From: Gammaproteobacteria bacterium
GTDB taxonomy: Bacteria > Pseudomonadota > Gammaproteobacteria > Steroidobacterales > Foliamicaceae
Assembly (NCBI GenBank): GCA_011523505.1
Contig: WTGP01000019.1
Span: forward strand, 138,523 to 202,522
Direction: 5' to 3'
Length of the DNA stretch: 64,000 bases
The notes under the pieces were generated by a model. That model made no database searches. It worked only from the letters and a program-made list of their open reading frames with translations, and was not told the DNA's origin. Made by a program: the position numbers and the translations under genes. Numbering within the stretch: position 1 is the stretch's first letter; each line of letters opens with the position of its first letter. Positions 56,801 through 64,000 of this stretch are shown here, piece after piece.

Positions 56801-59800
56801 TCGTTGAAACCGAAGGGGCTGGCCGGCTCGGCGCCGGCACCAGGATCCAGCAGCAGCGCAATGACTTCCTCCGGCGGCGCCAGGGGCTGCCCGGCCACTT
56901 CCTCCGCCTCCAGAAGCATGTCCACGTTCGAACCCACCAGCGCCTTGAAAGCGTCGCGTTCCTCCAGGAGCTTCGACGACGTGGCGAGAGCCAGGCGCCG
57001 GAACTCGGATTCGCCGAGCAGACCCAGCGCATAGCCCAGCCCTTCCGTGAATTCTCCGTCCAGGATCCGCTCGCCCAGCAGCGTCTCCATTTCGTCGAAG
57101 GCGCCGTCCAGCCGCAGCAACTGCAACTGCGTCTCGAAGTCTTCGCGTTGCGCGGCCAGGGCCAACTGTCTTCGCAGCGGCGACTGCGCGGCCAGCGCGC
57201 TGTCGTCTTCGACGGTCACGCCGTCGGGGAGCGGCCGGCCGGCAGCTCCGTACGCCGCGGTCAGGTGCTCGGCAAAGTCGGCGTCGTCGCCGAAGTGCCC
57301 CAGCAGCTTATCGTCGGCATACTGCGCGAGGTCCCCGTCATCAAGGAAGAAACCGACCGTTCGGACCAGCCGGGCTGTGCGGTCCAACCGCGCATAGCGT
57401 GCGAGCGGCAACAACTCTTCTTCGGTGCGGTCGAGCACATTGCGCAACTCGGTGTCGAACAGGGCCTTCAGTTCCGCGGCCGCCGCCTCGGACTCTTCCG
57501 CGCCCTCAGGCCAACTCAGCAACAATCCCTGCTCCAGCGAAGCATAGTGCTCGCGATACTCGCGCGACACCGTGGTGTCGGTGCGCTGGTTCATGATCGC
57601 CTGCCAGGAGTTGGGGTCCACCGGACGGGCGCCGGCGGCCAGCACGGTGGACTGGCGGCGGAGTACGTCGCCGATGGCCTGCATGTAGCGCTGGAACGCC
57701 ACGTCCTCGCGCCCGATCACCTCGTACAGGAACCCGGTCTTGTGCAACAGCTCCAGGCTGTCCCGGTTGACGTTGAGGGCGCGGTTGTAGAACACCCGCG
57801 ACTGCTCGTCGTAGCCGGCCTCCTCGAACATCTCGGCCTTGGTCCGATCGATGTCGATCATCCCGGTGATGTCGTCGATCATCTCAAAGGCCCGCTCGGC
57901 GCCCGAGACGTCTTCCCGCGCCAGCAGCGACTTGCCGACGTCGATATACACCTCCGGCGGCAGCTGCTGGCGCAGACCGACCAGGCGGCGGCCATACTTG
58001 AGCTGCCGGTCGATGTCGCCGCCGCCGGTGTTGAATCCGCCGAATCCGGTGTTGGGCGTGGCCATGGTAAGCAGTTCGCGTAACACCGCGGGACGCCGCA
58101 ATCCCGCTTCGGCCAGCGAGTTCTCCAGCGCCAGGAACGAGGCCTCGGTATCGCCCTGCTCGTGGGCGATGTCCGCCAGGAGTTCGTAGAGGTAGAACCG
58201 GTTCGCGCGGGAAGCAATGCGCTCCAGGATCACCCGCCGGGTCCAGGCCAGGGTATCCAGCGTTTCGGGATCCGGTTGCTGGAAGAAAGTCGTGGTGCCG
58301 ATCAGGTTCAGTACGCCGTCCACCGCCACAACGAAGTCGTTGTCCTCGACGGCGTTCTCGGCGAAGAACTGCAGGATCGCCACCGCCTCGTCGGTCTGTC
58401 CGTTGTTGTCCATGACGTCGGCCAGAAGCAGCAGGTTGTCGCTGTTCTCCGGCTGCTCCACCAGCGCCCGGCGGTAGGCCTCGACCGCCTGGTCGACAAA
58501 ACCCGCCGTGGAGAAAATACTCGCCTCGAACTCGCCGGTTACGGCTTCTTCGTCATACGTGCGCAACTCCTCGATCCAGCGCTGTATCTCGCCAAGCCGC
58601 TCGTTCGTCCCGGTGGCGAGATCGAACGTCAACAGATTCAGGATGATGCTCTGGATGTGATCGAGCCGGTTGTCGGGGTCGATCTCGTACAGGCGGCGCA
58701 AGGCCCCGTCGTGCGCCGGATAGTCCTCCAGCAGCATGTAAACGTGCGCGAGCAGTTGCTGATGGCCGATCGCGTCCTCGCCCATCGACTCGGCATACTC
58801 GTCGATGATCTCGGTCGCCGACAGCTTGTCGCCGGACTCCACGTAGATGCGCACCAGCAGGTTCATGTGGTTGCGGTTGCCGGTGCCCAGCATCAGCATC
58901 CCTTCGAGCTCCACCGCCATGTCGCCCAAAGCGCCCAGCTCGGCCGCCAACAGCAGCAACTGGCTTTCGGCAAAACTGCGCCGCGCCGGGCTCTCCACGC
59001 CCACCCAGATGTCGCGCCACAGGTCCAGCGCCTCGCGCTTGCGGTCCACCAGGGTGTACAGCCAGGCCAGGCGCATCTGATCGTCGTAGCCCAGCTCGCC
59101 GCGAACGTCCCGAATGGCCTCGAACACCCGCAGCGCTTCCTGCGGCCGGCTCAGGCGCTCATAGGCATCGGCCAGTTCCACCAGTTCGGCGGCGTCGGGA
59201 GGCAGAAACGCCTCCAGGCGCTCGAGCGCGTCCAGGGCCGGTTCGTCATCGCCACGGTCCAGCCAGGTCTCGAACAGGAACAACAGCGCGTCCACGTCCG
59301 GACCGTGCGTCTGAAGGTGGCGCTCGATCATCGCCACGCTCTCATCGACAAAGCCCATGGCCAGCATCAGGCGCCCGCCCTCGACCAATACGCCCGCGCG
59401 TTCGCCGTTGCGCGTCTGGAACGTCTCCCACACGGACAGCGCCGCGTCGTTGTCGGCGACGTTGAGATAGTGCGCCGCCAGGCCGTCGTACCACTGCGGC
59501 TGGGCCGGCTCGGCATCCATCATCCGGCGATACTCGCTGATCATCGCATCGGTATCGCCGGCCGCCTCATAAAGAGAAACCAGACGGCGGCGCTCGGCAA
59601 TGTCGGCTTCCGATCCTTCCAGCCGGCCATACAGATCGAGCGCCTGCGGGTAATCCTCGGTCTCGATCAGGGTCTCCACGCGCAGGCGCAGCAGGTCCTG
59701 GTCCTCGGGATCGCGCGTGGCCAGGTCGGCCAGCAGGAGCGCCAGTTCATCGGCTGAGCGGTACGACTCGGCCAGCAGGCTCAATGCGTAGAGGCGATCG

Positions 59801-60540
59801 ACGCGGACCGGCGCGTCCGCATAGGCCAGCCAGGCCTGCTCGCGGGCCAGTTCATGCGACCCGGCGCTCAGCGCCCATTCCGACAGGCGCAAATGCTGCC
59901 GGTAGAGCCGGTCCGCCCCGGGCAGGGGCCGGTATAGCTCAATCGCACGGTCCGGCCGGCCCAGCAGCGACAGCACCACGGCCGCCTGGTTGCGGAAGGA
60001 CTGGTCGCGCTGCCACGCCAGTTCCTCCAACGCCTCGACGTTGCGCGAACTCACATCCATCATCGCCAGGCGCACGCGGATCAGCCACTGCTCGTCGCCC
60101 TCGTCGAAGGCCTCGGCCGCCCGCTGATACCACTCGCGCGCCGCGTCCTCATCGCCGCCGGCATCCAGCAGGCGCGCCTTCAACAGCAGCGTCTCGGGCG
60201 TGGGCGAACTCTCCAGCGCCAGGTCCGAGGACACCACCGCATCCTCAATCGCCCCGTCGCGCCATTGCAGGTGCGCGATCGCCAGGTGGGACGCGGCCTG
60301 GCCTTCGGGGCTGAGCGTGGCGGCGCGCGAATAGGCGCGCAAGCGCGCGACGGCGCGGTCGATGCCGGCGCCGGTCAGGACCGTCTCGCGATAGACCGCG
60401 GCGACTCTCTCGGGCTCGAAGCGCTCGGAAGCCTCAAGAGAGGCGATCAGCTCGGCCAGTGCGGACTGGGCGTGGACCGGTGGCGGGAGACACAGGACTG
60501 CGAGCAACAGTGCCAGGGCAAGAAGTGACCTGTTCGTCAT
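53896..60540 (-). CDS. Giant exported TPR-rich protein (paralog 1 of a tandem pair)
   Basis: 2214 residues from ATG 60540 (GAGGA 8 bases upstream), which gives a clean signal peptide SLLALALLLAVLCLPPPVHAQ; the longer frame to 60624 overlaps the vWA gene. The N-terminal 900 residues are successive TPR-like helical hairpins (SEWALSAGSHELAREQAWLAY, YRRALVEQPENSDNLLLLADVM). The remainder is helical with many Leu/Ala/Glu and no enzymatic motif seen. There is one Gly-rich insertion (NTGFGGFNTGGGD) conserved in the paralog as well. It starts 11 bases after the vWA gene and precedes the thioredoxin by 49 bases, so all are one transcript. Possible role: periplasmic scaffold bridging the vWA membrane protein to partner proteins (inference). 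Confidence 0.87.
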   Translation of the reverse strand: MTNRSLLALALLLAVLCLPPPVHAQSALAELIASLEASERFEPERVAAVYRETVLTGAGIDRAVARLRAYSRAATLSPEGQAASHLAIAHLQWRDGAIEDAVVSSDLALESSPTPETLLLKARLLDAGGDEDAAREWYQRAAEAFDEGDEQWLIRVRLAMMDVSSRNVEALEELAWQRDQSFRNQAAVVLSLLGRPDRAIELYRPLPGADRLYRQHLRLSEWALSAGSHELAREQAWLAYADAPVRVDRLYALSLLAESYRSADELALLLADLATRDPEDQDLLRLRVETLIETEDYPQALDLYGRLEGSEADIAERRRLVSLYEAAGDTDAMISEYRRMMDAEPAQPQWYDGLAAHYLNVADNDAALSVWETFQTRNGERAGVLVEGGRLMLAMGFVDESVAMIERHLQTHGPDVDALLFLFETWLDRGDDEPALDALERLEAFLPPDAAELVELADAYERLSRPQEALRVFEAIRDVRGELGYDDQMRLAWLYTLVDRKREALDLWRDIWVGVESPARRSFAESQLLLLAAELGALGDMAVELEGMLMLGTGNRNHMNLLVRIYVESGDKLSATEIIDEYAESMGEDAIGHQQLLAHVYMLLEDYPAHDGALRRLYEIDPDNRLDHIQSIILNLLTFDLATGTNERLGEIQRWIEELRTYDEEAVTGEFEASIFSTAGFVDQAVEAYRRALVEQPENSDNLLLLADVMDNNGQTDEAVAILQFFAENAVEDNDFVVAVDGVLNLIGTTTFFQQPDPETLDTLAWTRRVILERIASRANRFYLYELLADIAHEQGDTEASFLALENSLAEAGLRRPAVLRELLTMATPNTGFGGFNTGGGDIDRQLKYGRRLVGLRQQLPPEVYIDVGKSLLAREDVSGAERAFEMIDDITGMIDIDRTKAEMFEEAGYDEQSRVFYNRALNVNRDSLELLHKTGFLYEVIGREDVAFQRYMQAIGDVLRRQSTVLAAGARPVDPNSWQAIMNQRTDTTVSREYREHYASLEQGLLLSWPEGAEESEAAAAELKALFDTELRNVLDRTEEELLPLARYARLDRTARLVRTVGFFLDDGDLAQYADDKLLGHFGDDADFAEHLTAAYGAAGRPLPDGVTVEDDSALAAQSPLRRQLALAAQREDFETQLQLLRLDGAFDEMETLLGERILDGEFTEGLGYALGLLGESEFRRLALATSSKLLEERDAFKALVGSNVDMLLEAEEVAGQPLAPPEEVIALLLDPGAGAEPASPFGFNDNSGYWKYLEERGSTQDRIRFLQAEVEGAGSDGNAGIFFPGSDALSRVRPLLRKELTAAQRSEVADTVIEFLSGLETNDDRVFYTVAQAMMIVDGRRENAEVLYRVADYVRNRWPNMPDVRPFLEAIYAGQNDEAFRLIVEMEENLPSPQGFPQRFYAPGLNDALEAAGSELLDRVAAGEEVPLDLARAAYEREYSSRFYYRPPTMDRLERQDLVLDQLAALDPDPSRYRADRISVWLNLGYADRAGEAIAEEYRAAPDDAAWRLAHFLFFRSQQRFGEALGIVSDGGADLSDPAVMQQVMARQMRAPGAVGAIIRQLQTMQPVEEDSGSASAGSALIVLGAPQQQSRRKGPVERLGEALNAGDHEEGQRALREAWRSLLAPRNSPYGPPPGTMPLTFLASGLLNTAMPEPGKKAPANRGGYFSGVAYIMAPAAMSGGSTAGAMGEKAPEPRMLFDAVAEAPYGAGELDAFLRAIPDGTRTGFRRLYEYLAKASADGRRLEDLWNRLNLQEINDHEFTLWMMLRDEQRVEFGPGGLEAFEARLAAVSDPSPYQLLLAARVLATAGVVDRSVDYYKLVAARRIEHNEYGDQERFFYGFYGGQPSPANLLELIGEVAQRLPSGAAREVLDAVLLLARPAKEMPAYDMLFDAFLIASLEKVYSPEEVFVQARRRSPAALDLPERLYESGALKAAELARAFARAGDLARATEILGAMLTEAGPPALTPEEQMDMRLRFSAQAASALSLLYGLPAVTQRYQYQDQGYTAAQEVLRRQMRLFPMGEDEWPGMPDWVAAATDMLLDLVASRQVEQYDALRLLVPLGLRQLRAEETGQDAGLMARILQSIEAGGRPLSAEGLVLLASLAEAGGGSLQFDLVAGILEEGRLPWKERLTLLGLYQDSDEGAQLLELVRANGLDSGLGVLRVLQTIAERIEDSAYVGELQERIEREEAAEKDLTPDEEEETQAVAMAIP

Positions 60541-60551
60541 CGTCGCCATCC

Positions 60552-63047
60552 TCAGCGCGGCCAGCGGCGGTAGGTGATGTCCGCCAGGTAGGCGAGCAGG
60601 GCGGCCAGCAGCAGCCACGGCCAAAGCCGCGTCACGTCGCCCGCCCGCAGCCCGCCGCCGGCGCGTATCTGCGCAGCGTCGCCGCCGGTCAGCACGGCGC
60701 CGCCGGTCAGCGCCGCCAGTTCGTCCAGGTCAAGCGCCGACGCCGGATCGACCTGGGTTTCTTCAAAACGATCCGAGTAGGGCGCGATCGCGATGCGCTG
60801 CGCTCCGGCGCCGCGGTTCGGCCGCACCACGACCCGTACCGCCTCCCCGGCCGCAGCGGAGAAATCAGCCTCGAACAATCCGGGCGCGGTCTCGATCAGC
60901 GCAGGCATAGGCTCCGCCGTTTCGCGGCCGCTTGCATCCACCAGCCGGGCGTCCGGCGCCAGCAGCGGGTCGTTGTCGTAGCGCCGCACGCTCAGGTGGG
61001 CCCGGTCGCCCCGGCGCTTCAGCCCCAGCTTGAAGGGTTCCTGGTCCGAGGCCGTGCGGGCCACGATGCGGCCCAGGAACTCGGCGTAATCCGGCCAATC
61101 GCGCCAGCCCTCCGTGCCCTGGCCGGCCGGTTCGGTCATCAGGGCCGTCACCCGGCCCAGGCCGTAACGCCAGGTCGAAAGTACCGGATAGCGGGCGTCC
61201 GCGATCCGGATCAGCATTTCCGCTCCGTCGCGCGGCTCCACCTGGGCATAGCCGTTCAGCGGCGGCAGGGCTGCGGGGTCCACCGGCCCCCACCACCCGG
61301 GTCCGCTCAGGCCGTCCAGCGAAAAACTGCCGCGCTTGTAGCGGACCGCCTTGCGTATCGTGGGCCGCTTGAGAATCAGTTCCACCAGGCTGAACTGGTT
61401 GCCGACGCCATAGAAGCGTCCCTGCCCCCAATTCGCGATATCGGACATGACCAGGTTATGTCCGCCCTGACCGACGAGGATGGTCGAAACGTTGATATTG
61501 TCGCGCGAGATGCTGCGCACCATCGACTCGTAATTGGCGTCCTCGACGCCCGCATCGGTCACGAGAATGATGTGCTTGAAGCGCGCATTGACGTTCTGCA
61601 ACCCGTAGTAGGCTTCCTGGATCGCGGGGTACAGGACCGTGCCGCCGATGGCCTTCATACGCCCGATGGCGCGGTCGATCTCGATCTTGTTGGAAGCCGG
61701 CTGCAAAGGCACCGCCCAGTGCTTGGCGCCATAGAACTCCACGATCCCGACCCGGTCGTGCGGTTGCAGGCGGCGCACCGCGATCCGGGCGATCTGCTTG
61801 GCCAGCTCGATGCGCGTTCCGCCCATGGAGCCTGAGGTGTCCAGTATCAGAGCGAGCGCCACGCTGGGATCGCTGATGTCGTCTTCACCGGTAATCTCGA
61901 CCGGCAACAGCTCCGCCACCGGCGTTTCGAAGTAACCGCCGTCGGCAAAGGACGCCTGGCCGCCGCTCATCATCAGACCCAGACCCTGATCGACGATGGC
62001 GTCTTCAAGGCGCGCCTGGAACGCCTCGGAGAGCAAACGCGCCGGAACGTCGTCGATGACCACAAGCTGGTACGGCTCAAGGTCCGTATTCTCGTCCGGC
62101 GCGGCCGGATCCACCGTATCGATTTCATGTCCCGGCCCCAGGATTTCGGCCAGACGCTGCGCCGCGCCCTCCTGGCGCGAACCCAGGTAGAGGATGCGCA
62201 GCGGCGCCTGGATCGACGCCACGGCCTGCAGGCGGTTGTTGCCGGGATCGTCCCCGGCGCCCGGCGCGACCACCAGTTCCGCCGTTACGTCAAGAAAGCC
62301 CGGTTCACCGGCTTCGAAATCGACTTCAACGTAATGCCGACCTTCGCCCTGGAAGGGCCCGGAGCGGGCCAGTTCTTCCCCGTCCGAGCTCAGCACCAAC
62401 TGCATCTCGGCGTTCGCGCCGTTGACTTCGGCCGTTGCCCTCAGCGATTCCCCGGGGCGGCCCGTACTCAGTCGCAGCCGCGCCGGGAACGGATCGGCGG
62501 AAGCCGCCCCGGGATTGAACACATGCACCGGAATGTCGCGCTCGGCGAGCTGCGCCGCGGACCCGGCCCAATCGCGGCTGGTGGCCAGGCCGTCGGAAAT
62601 CAGGACCACGGAACCCCGCTGCTCGCGCGGGATCGACTGACCCGCAATCTCCAGCGCCTCGGCCAGGGGCGACGCATCGCGTTCGCCCGGCACGATCCGC
62701 CTCGATCCGTTCTCGTTCGCGGAGCTGTCCGCGCCTTCCGCGCCAAGGCGAATCATGGTGGCGTCACCGCGTCCGGCCAGTTCGGCCAGCAGCGTGGAAG
62801 CCGCCTGCGCGCCGCGGCTGCGCGCCGCCGCCGACATGCTGGCGGTTTCGTCCAGCACCACGACGTGCCGTTCCTGCTCCACGTCCAGCACCGTCACCGG
62901 CTGCATCAGCGCCGCAATCAACAGCACGAACAGCAGCGATCGAATGACCCCGTGCCAGGTGGTGCGCGGGCGCGCGGGCCAGAACCACAACGCCGGCACG
63001 GCCAGCAACAGCAGCGCGGCCAGGGGATAGGTAAAGGAAATGCTCAT
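60552..63047 (-). CDS. Membrane protein with two vWA domains and a glutamine-amidotransferase-like region
   Basis: 831 residues. Two N-terminal helices (ALLLLAVPALWFW and SLLFVLLIAALMQP) and one C-terminal helix (LWPWLLLAALLAYLA) anchor it. The first vWA-like domain begins at VVVLDETASM (66-71), a MIDAS variant with Thr in place of the first Ser. A beta-sandwich region and an amidotransferase-like fold follow (LYLGSRQEGAAQRLAEIL, MMSGGQASFADGGY, about 285-375). The second vWA has a perfect DTSGSMGG (403-410) and VTDAG. The architecture resembles Bat-type and aerotolerance-operon-like membrane proteins. It binds a divalent metal and probably partner proteins. It starts 12 bases after the BatA-like gene and ends 11 bases before the giant TPR gene. 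Confidence 0.88.
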   Translation of the reverse strand: MSISFTYPLAALLLLAVPALWFWPARPRTTWHGVIRSLLFVLLIAALMQPVTVLDVEQERHVVVLDETASMSAAARSRGAQAASTLLAELAGRGDATMIRLGAEGADSSANENGSRRIVPGERDASPLAEALEIAGQSIPREQRGSVVLISDGLATSRDWAGSAAQLAERDIPVHVFNPGAASADPFPARLRLSTGRPGESLRATAEVNGANAEMQLVLSSDGEELARSGPFQGEGRHYVEVDFEAGEPGFLDVTAELVVAPGAGDDPGNNRLQAVASIQAPLRILYLGSRQEGAAQRLAEILGPGHEIDTVDPAAPDENTDLEPYQLVVIDDVPARLLSEAFQARLEDAIVDQGLGLMMSGGQASFADGGYFETPVAELLPVEITGEDDISDPSVALALILDTSGSMGGTRIELAKQIARIAVRRLQPHDRVGIVEFYGAKHWAVPLQPASNKIEIDRAIGRMKAIGGTVLYPAIQEAYYGLQNVNARFKHIILVTDAGVEDANYESMVRSISRDNINVSTILVGQGGHNLVMSDIANWGQGRFYGVGNQFSLVELILKRPTIRKAVRYKRGSFSLDGLSGPGWWGPVDPAALPPLNGYAQVEPRDGAEMLIRIADARYPVLSTWRYGLGRVTALMTEPAGQGTEGWRDWPDYAEFLGRIVARTASDQEPFKLGLKRRGDRAHLSVRRYDNDPLLAPDARLVDASGRETAEPMPALIETAPGLFEADFSAAAGEAVRVVVRPNRGAGAQRIAIAPYSDRFEETQVDPASALDLDELAALTGGAVLTGGDAAQIRAGGGLRAGDVTRLWPWLLLAALLAYLADITYRRWPR

Positions 63048-63059
63048 CGCGCCGGGTCC

Positions 63060-64000
63060 CTACGGCATCATCCCGCGCTGGTAGGCGTACCACTCGAACG
63101 CGAGCAGCGCCAGCGCGGCCAGGATCAGGAGAAGCGCGAGCAGCGAAGGCCCCGCCAGTCCCGCGGCCGCGGGGGCGAAAGCGGGCAGCTCCACTCCGGT
63201 CTGCCCCGTTGTGACCGCCGCGCTCAAAAGCGAAACCGGATACGAGAGCCCCCCGCCGGGCGCTTCGAGCGTTCCCGAGCGCGCCGGCGGCAGGTCCGCG
63301 CCCAGAAGGCGGGTCGCGCTGTCCCCGGGACCGGTCAGTGCGAACTCCGATGAGTCCTCCGGCGCGAGCCGGCCCGCGGCCAGGTAGGCATACGCCGCAT
63401 CTTCCTCGGTGAGCCAGCGGGCGGTGCGGGTAACGAACAGCGGGAACGCCCGCGACGCCGTAAAGTTGAAGCGCTCATCGAGCAGTTCCAGCCACACGGA
63501 AATACTCCTCGTCTCGCCGCCTGACGTTTGCACGCTCACCGGCCGGCCGGCCTCGGCGGCCATTCCCGCACCGTCGATCAGGCTCAGACCCAACCCCTGC
63601 AGGCTGTCGCGCAAGGCCGATTCCGCGTCCAGATTGCCCGTGTACCGAATCTCGAAGGCGGCCTCCTGTTCGTTCATGGGCGCGAATTCGACCGCCGGCA
63701 GATCGCCGCCGAACGCCTCGCCGGCCCGCCGGAAAACCACTTCGGGGTCGGCCTCGGCCAGCAGGAGGCCTGGGTCGGCCTGCACCGCGTCGGCGAGAAC
63801 GGAACCCAGCGAGGCGGACACGGCAACCCTGAGTTCCCGGCGTTCGGGCAGCCGCAACTGCGCCATGTCGTCCGCTGGCAAGGCGTCCGGTTCGGACATG
63901 CGGACCTCCAGCAATCCGCCCGCGGCGGGTATGTCGCGGAGGACAAAGCCGTCGGGAGGGGCATCCTGGATGACCGCCCCGCTCAGAGGCGCGCCGTCAA
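63060..64000 (-). CDS. BatA-like membrane protein, C-terminal part (5' end beyond window)
   Basis: 313 codons are visible and the frame stays open through the right edge, so the start lies outside; the internal Met and Leu start candidates near 63914 are not needed. The visible part ends with one transmembrane helix (PSLLALLLILAALALLAFEWYAYQ), a standard end for BatA/BatB-type and related vWA membrane proteins. The rest is a periplasmic beta-rich region without recognisable enzymatic motifs. Coupled by 12 bases to the double-vWA gene. A MoxR ATPase and DUF58 gene often precede such genes and would be expected just to the right (established knowledge of such operons; not seen here). Confidence 0.72.
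   Translation of the reverse strand, partial: DGAPLSGAVIQDAPPDGFVLRDIPAAGGLLEVRMSEPDALPADDMAQLRLPERRELRVAVSASLGSVLADAVQADPGLLLAEADPEVVFRRAGEAFGGDLPAVEFAPMNEQEAAFEIRYTGNLDAESALRDSLQGLGLSLIDGAGMAAEAGRPVSVQTSGGETRSISVWLELLDERFNFTASRAFPLFVTRTARWLTEEDAAYAYLAAGRLAPEDSSEFALTGPGDSATRLLGADLPPARSGTLEAPGGGLSYPVSLLSAAVTTGQTGVELPAFAPAAAGLAGPSLLALLLILAALALLAFEWYAYQRGMMP

Overview
This is a compact, high-GC bacterial chromosome segment, most likely from a gammaproteobacterium. Supporting this are a LolB outer-membrane lipoprotein factor, TonB-dependent receptors, many Tat- or Sec-type leaders, cobalamin-dependent MetH beside MetF, and a lolB / TPR-lipoprotein / prfA neighbourhood that resembles the gammaproteobacterial lolB-TPR-hemA-prfA-prmC locus. 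Genus cannot be fixed from sequence alone. Genes overlap by 4 bases or are separated by a few bases in many places. I saw no tRNA, rRNA, CRISPR array or transposase gene.

Layout. (1) 1-3510: tandem near-identical exported FAD oxidoreductases (one partial, two complete); a 263-bp MITE-like palindrome with perfect 32-bp ends lies between the first and second. (2) 3557-8706: a SulP transporter converging on a three-gene minus-strand operon (small hypothetical, signal-bearing methyltransferase, PQQ dehydrogenase). (3) 8759-13740: a housekeeping block with a PIF1-WYL helicase, lolB, a TPR lipoprotein and prfA. (4) 13750-22791: an accessory block with an Asp/Glu-racemase-like protein, an ornithine-cyclodeaminase-like protein, DUF1838 paralog A, another FAD oxidoreductase, a serine hydrolase fused to DUF3089, and a TonB-dependent receptor. 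(5) 22798-31994: a methionine block (PLP trans-sulfuration enzyme, prmC, metH, metF), an MFS exporter and an ABC permease without its ATPase. (6) 32012-45876: a second accessory block with a GMC oxidoreductase, four more DUF1838 paralogs, a catalytically degenerate serine hydrolase, two alpha/beta hydrolases, a TonB-dependent receptor, a Tat-exported nitrilase-family enzyme and a flavin amine oxidase. (7) 45979-64000: a minus-strand operon entering from the right edge with a BatA-like membrane protein (partial), a double-vWA membrane protein, a 2214-aa periplasmic TPR protein, a TlpA-like thioredoxin, and a second 2208-aa TPR protein paralogous to the first.

How the genes may work together. 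Blocks 1, 4 and 6 share one vocabulary: TonB receptors for uptake, exported FAD/GMC/amine oxidoreductases, hydrolases of several folds, and five divergent DUF1838 proteins. They read as an extracytoplasmic catabolic system for an unidentified organic substrate (inference). Block 7 is the best candidate for an undescribed system: two giant exported TPR paralogs flanking a thioredoxin, driven from a vWA/Bat-like membrane module. Its function is unknown; an envelope assembly or stress complex is one possible reading.
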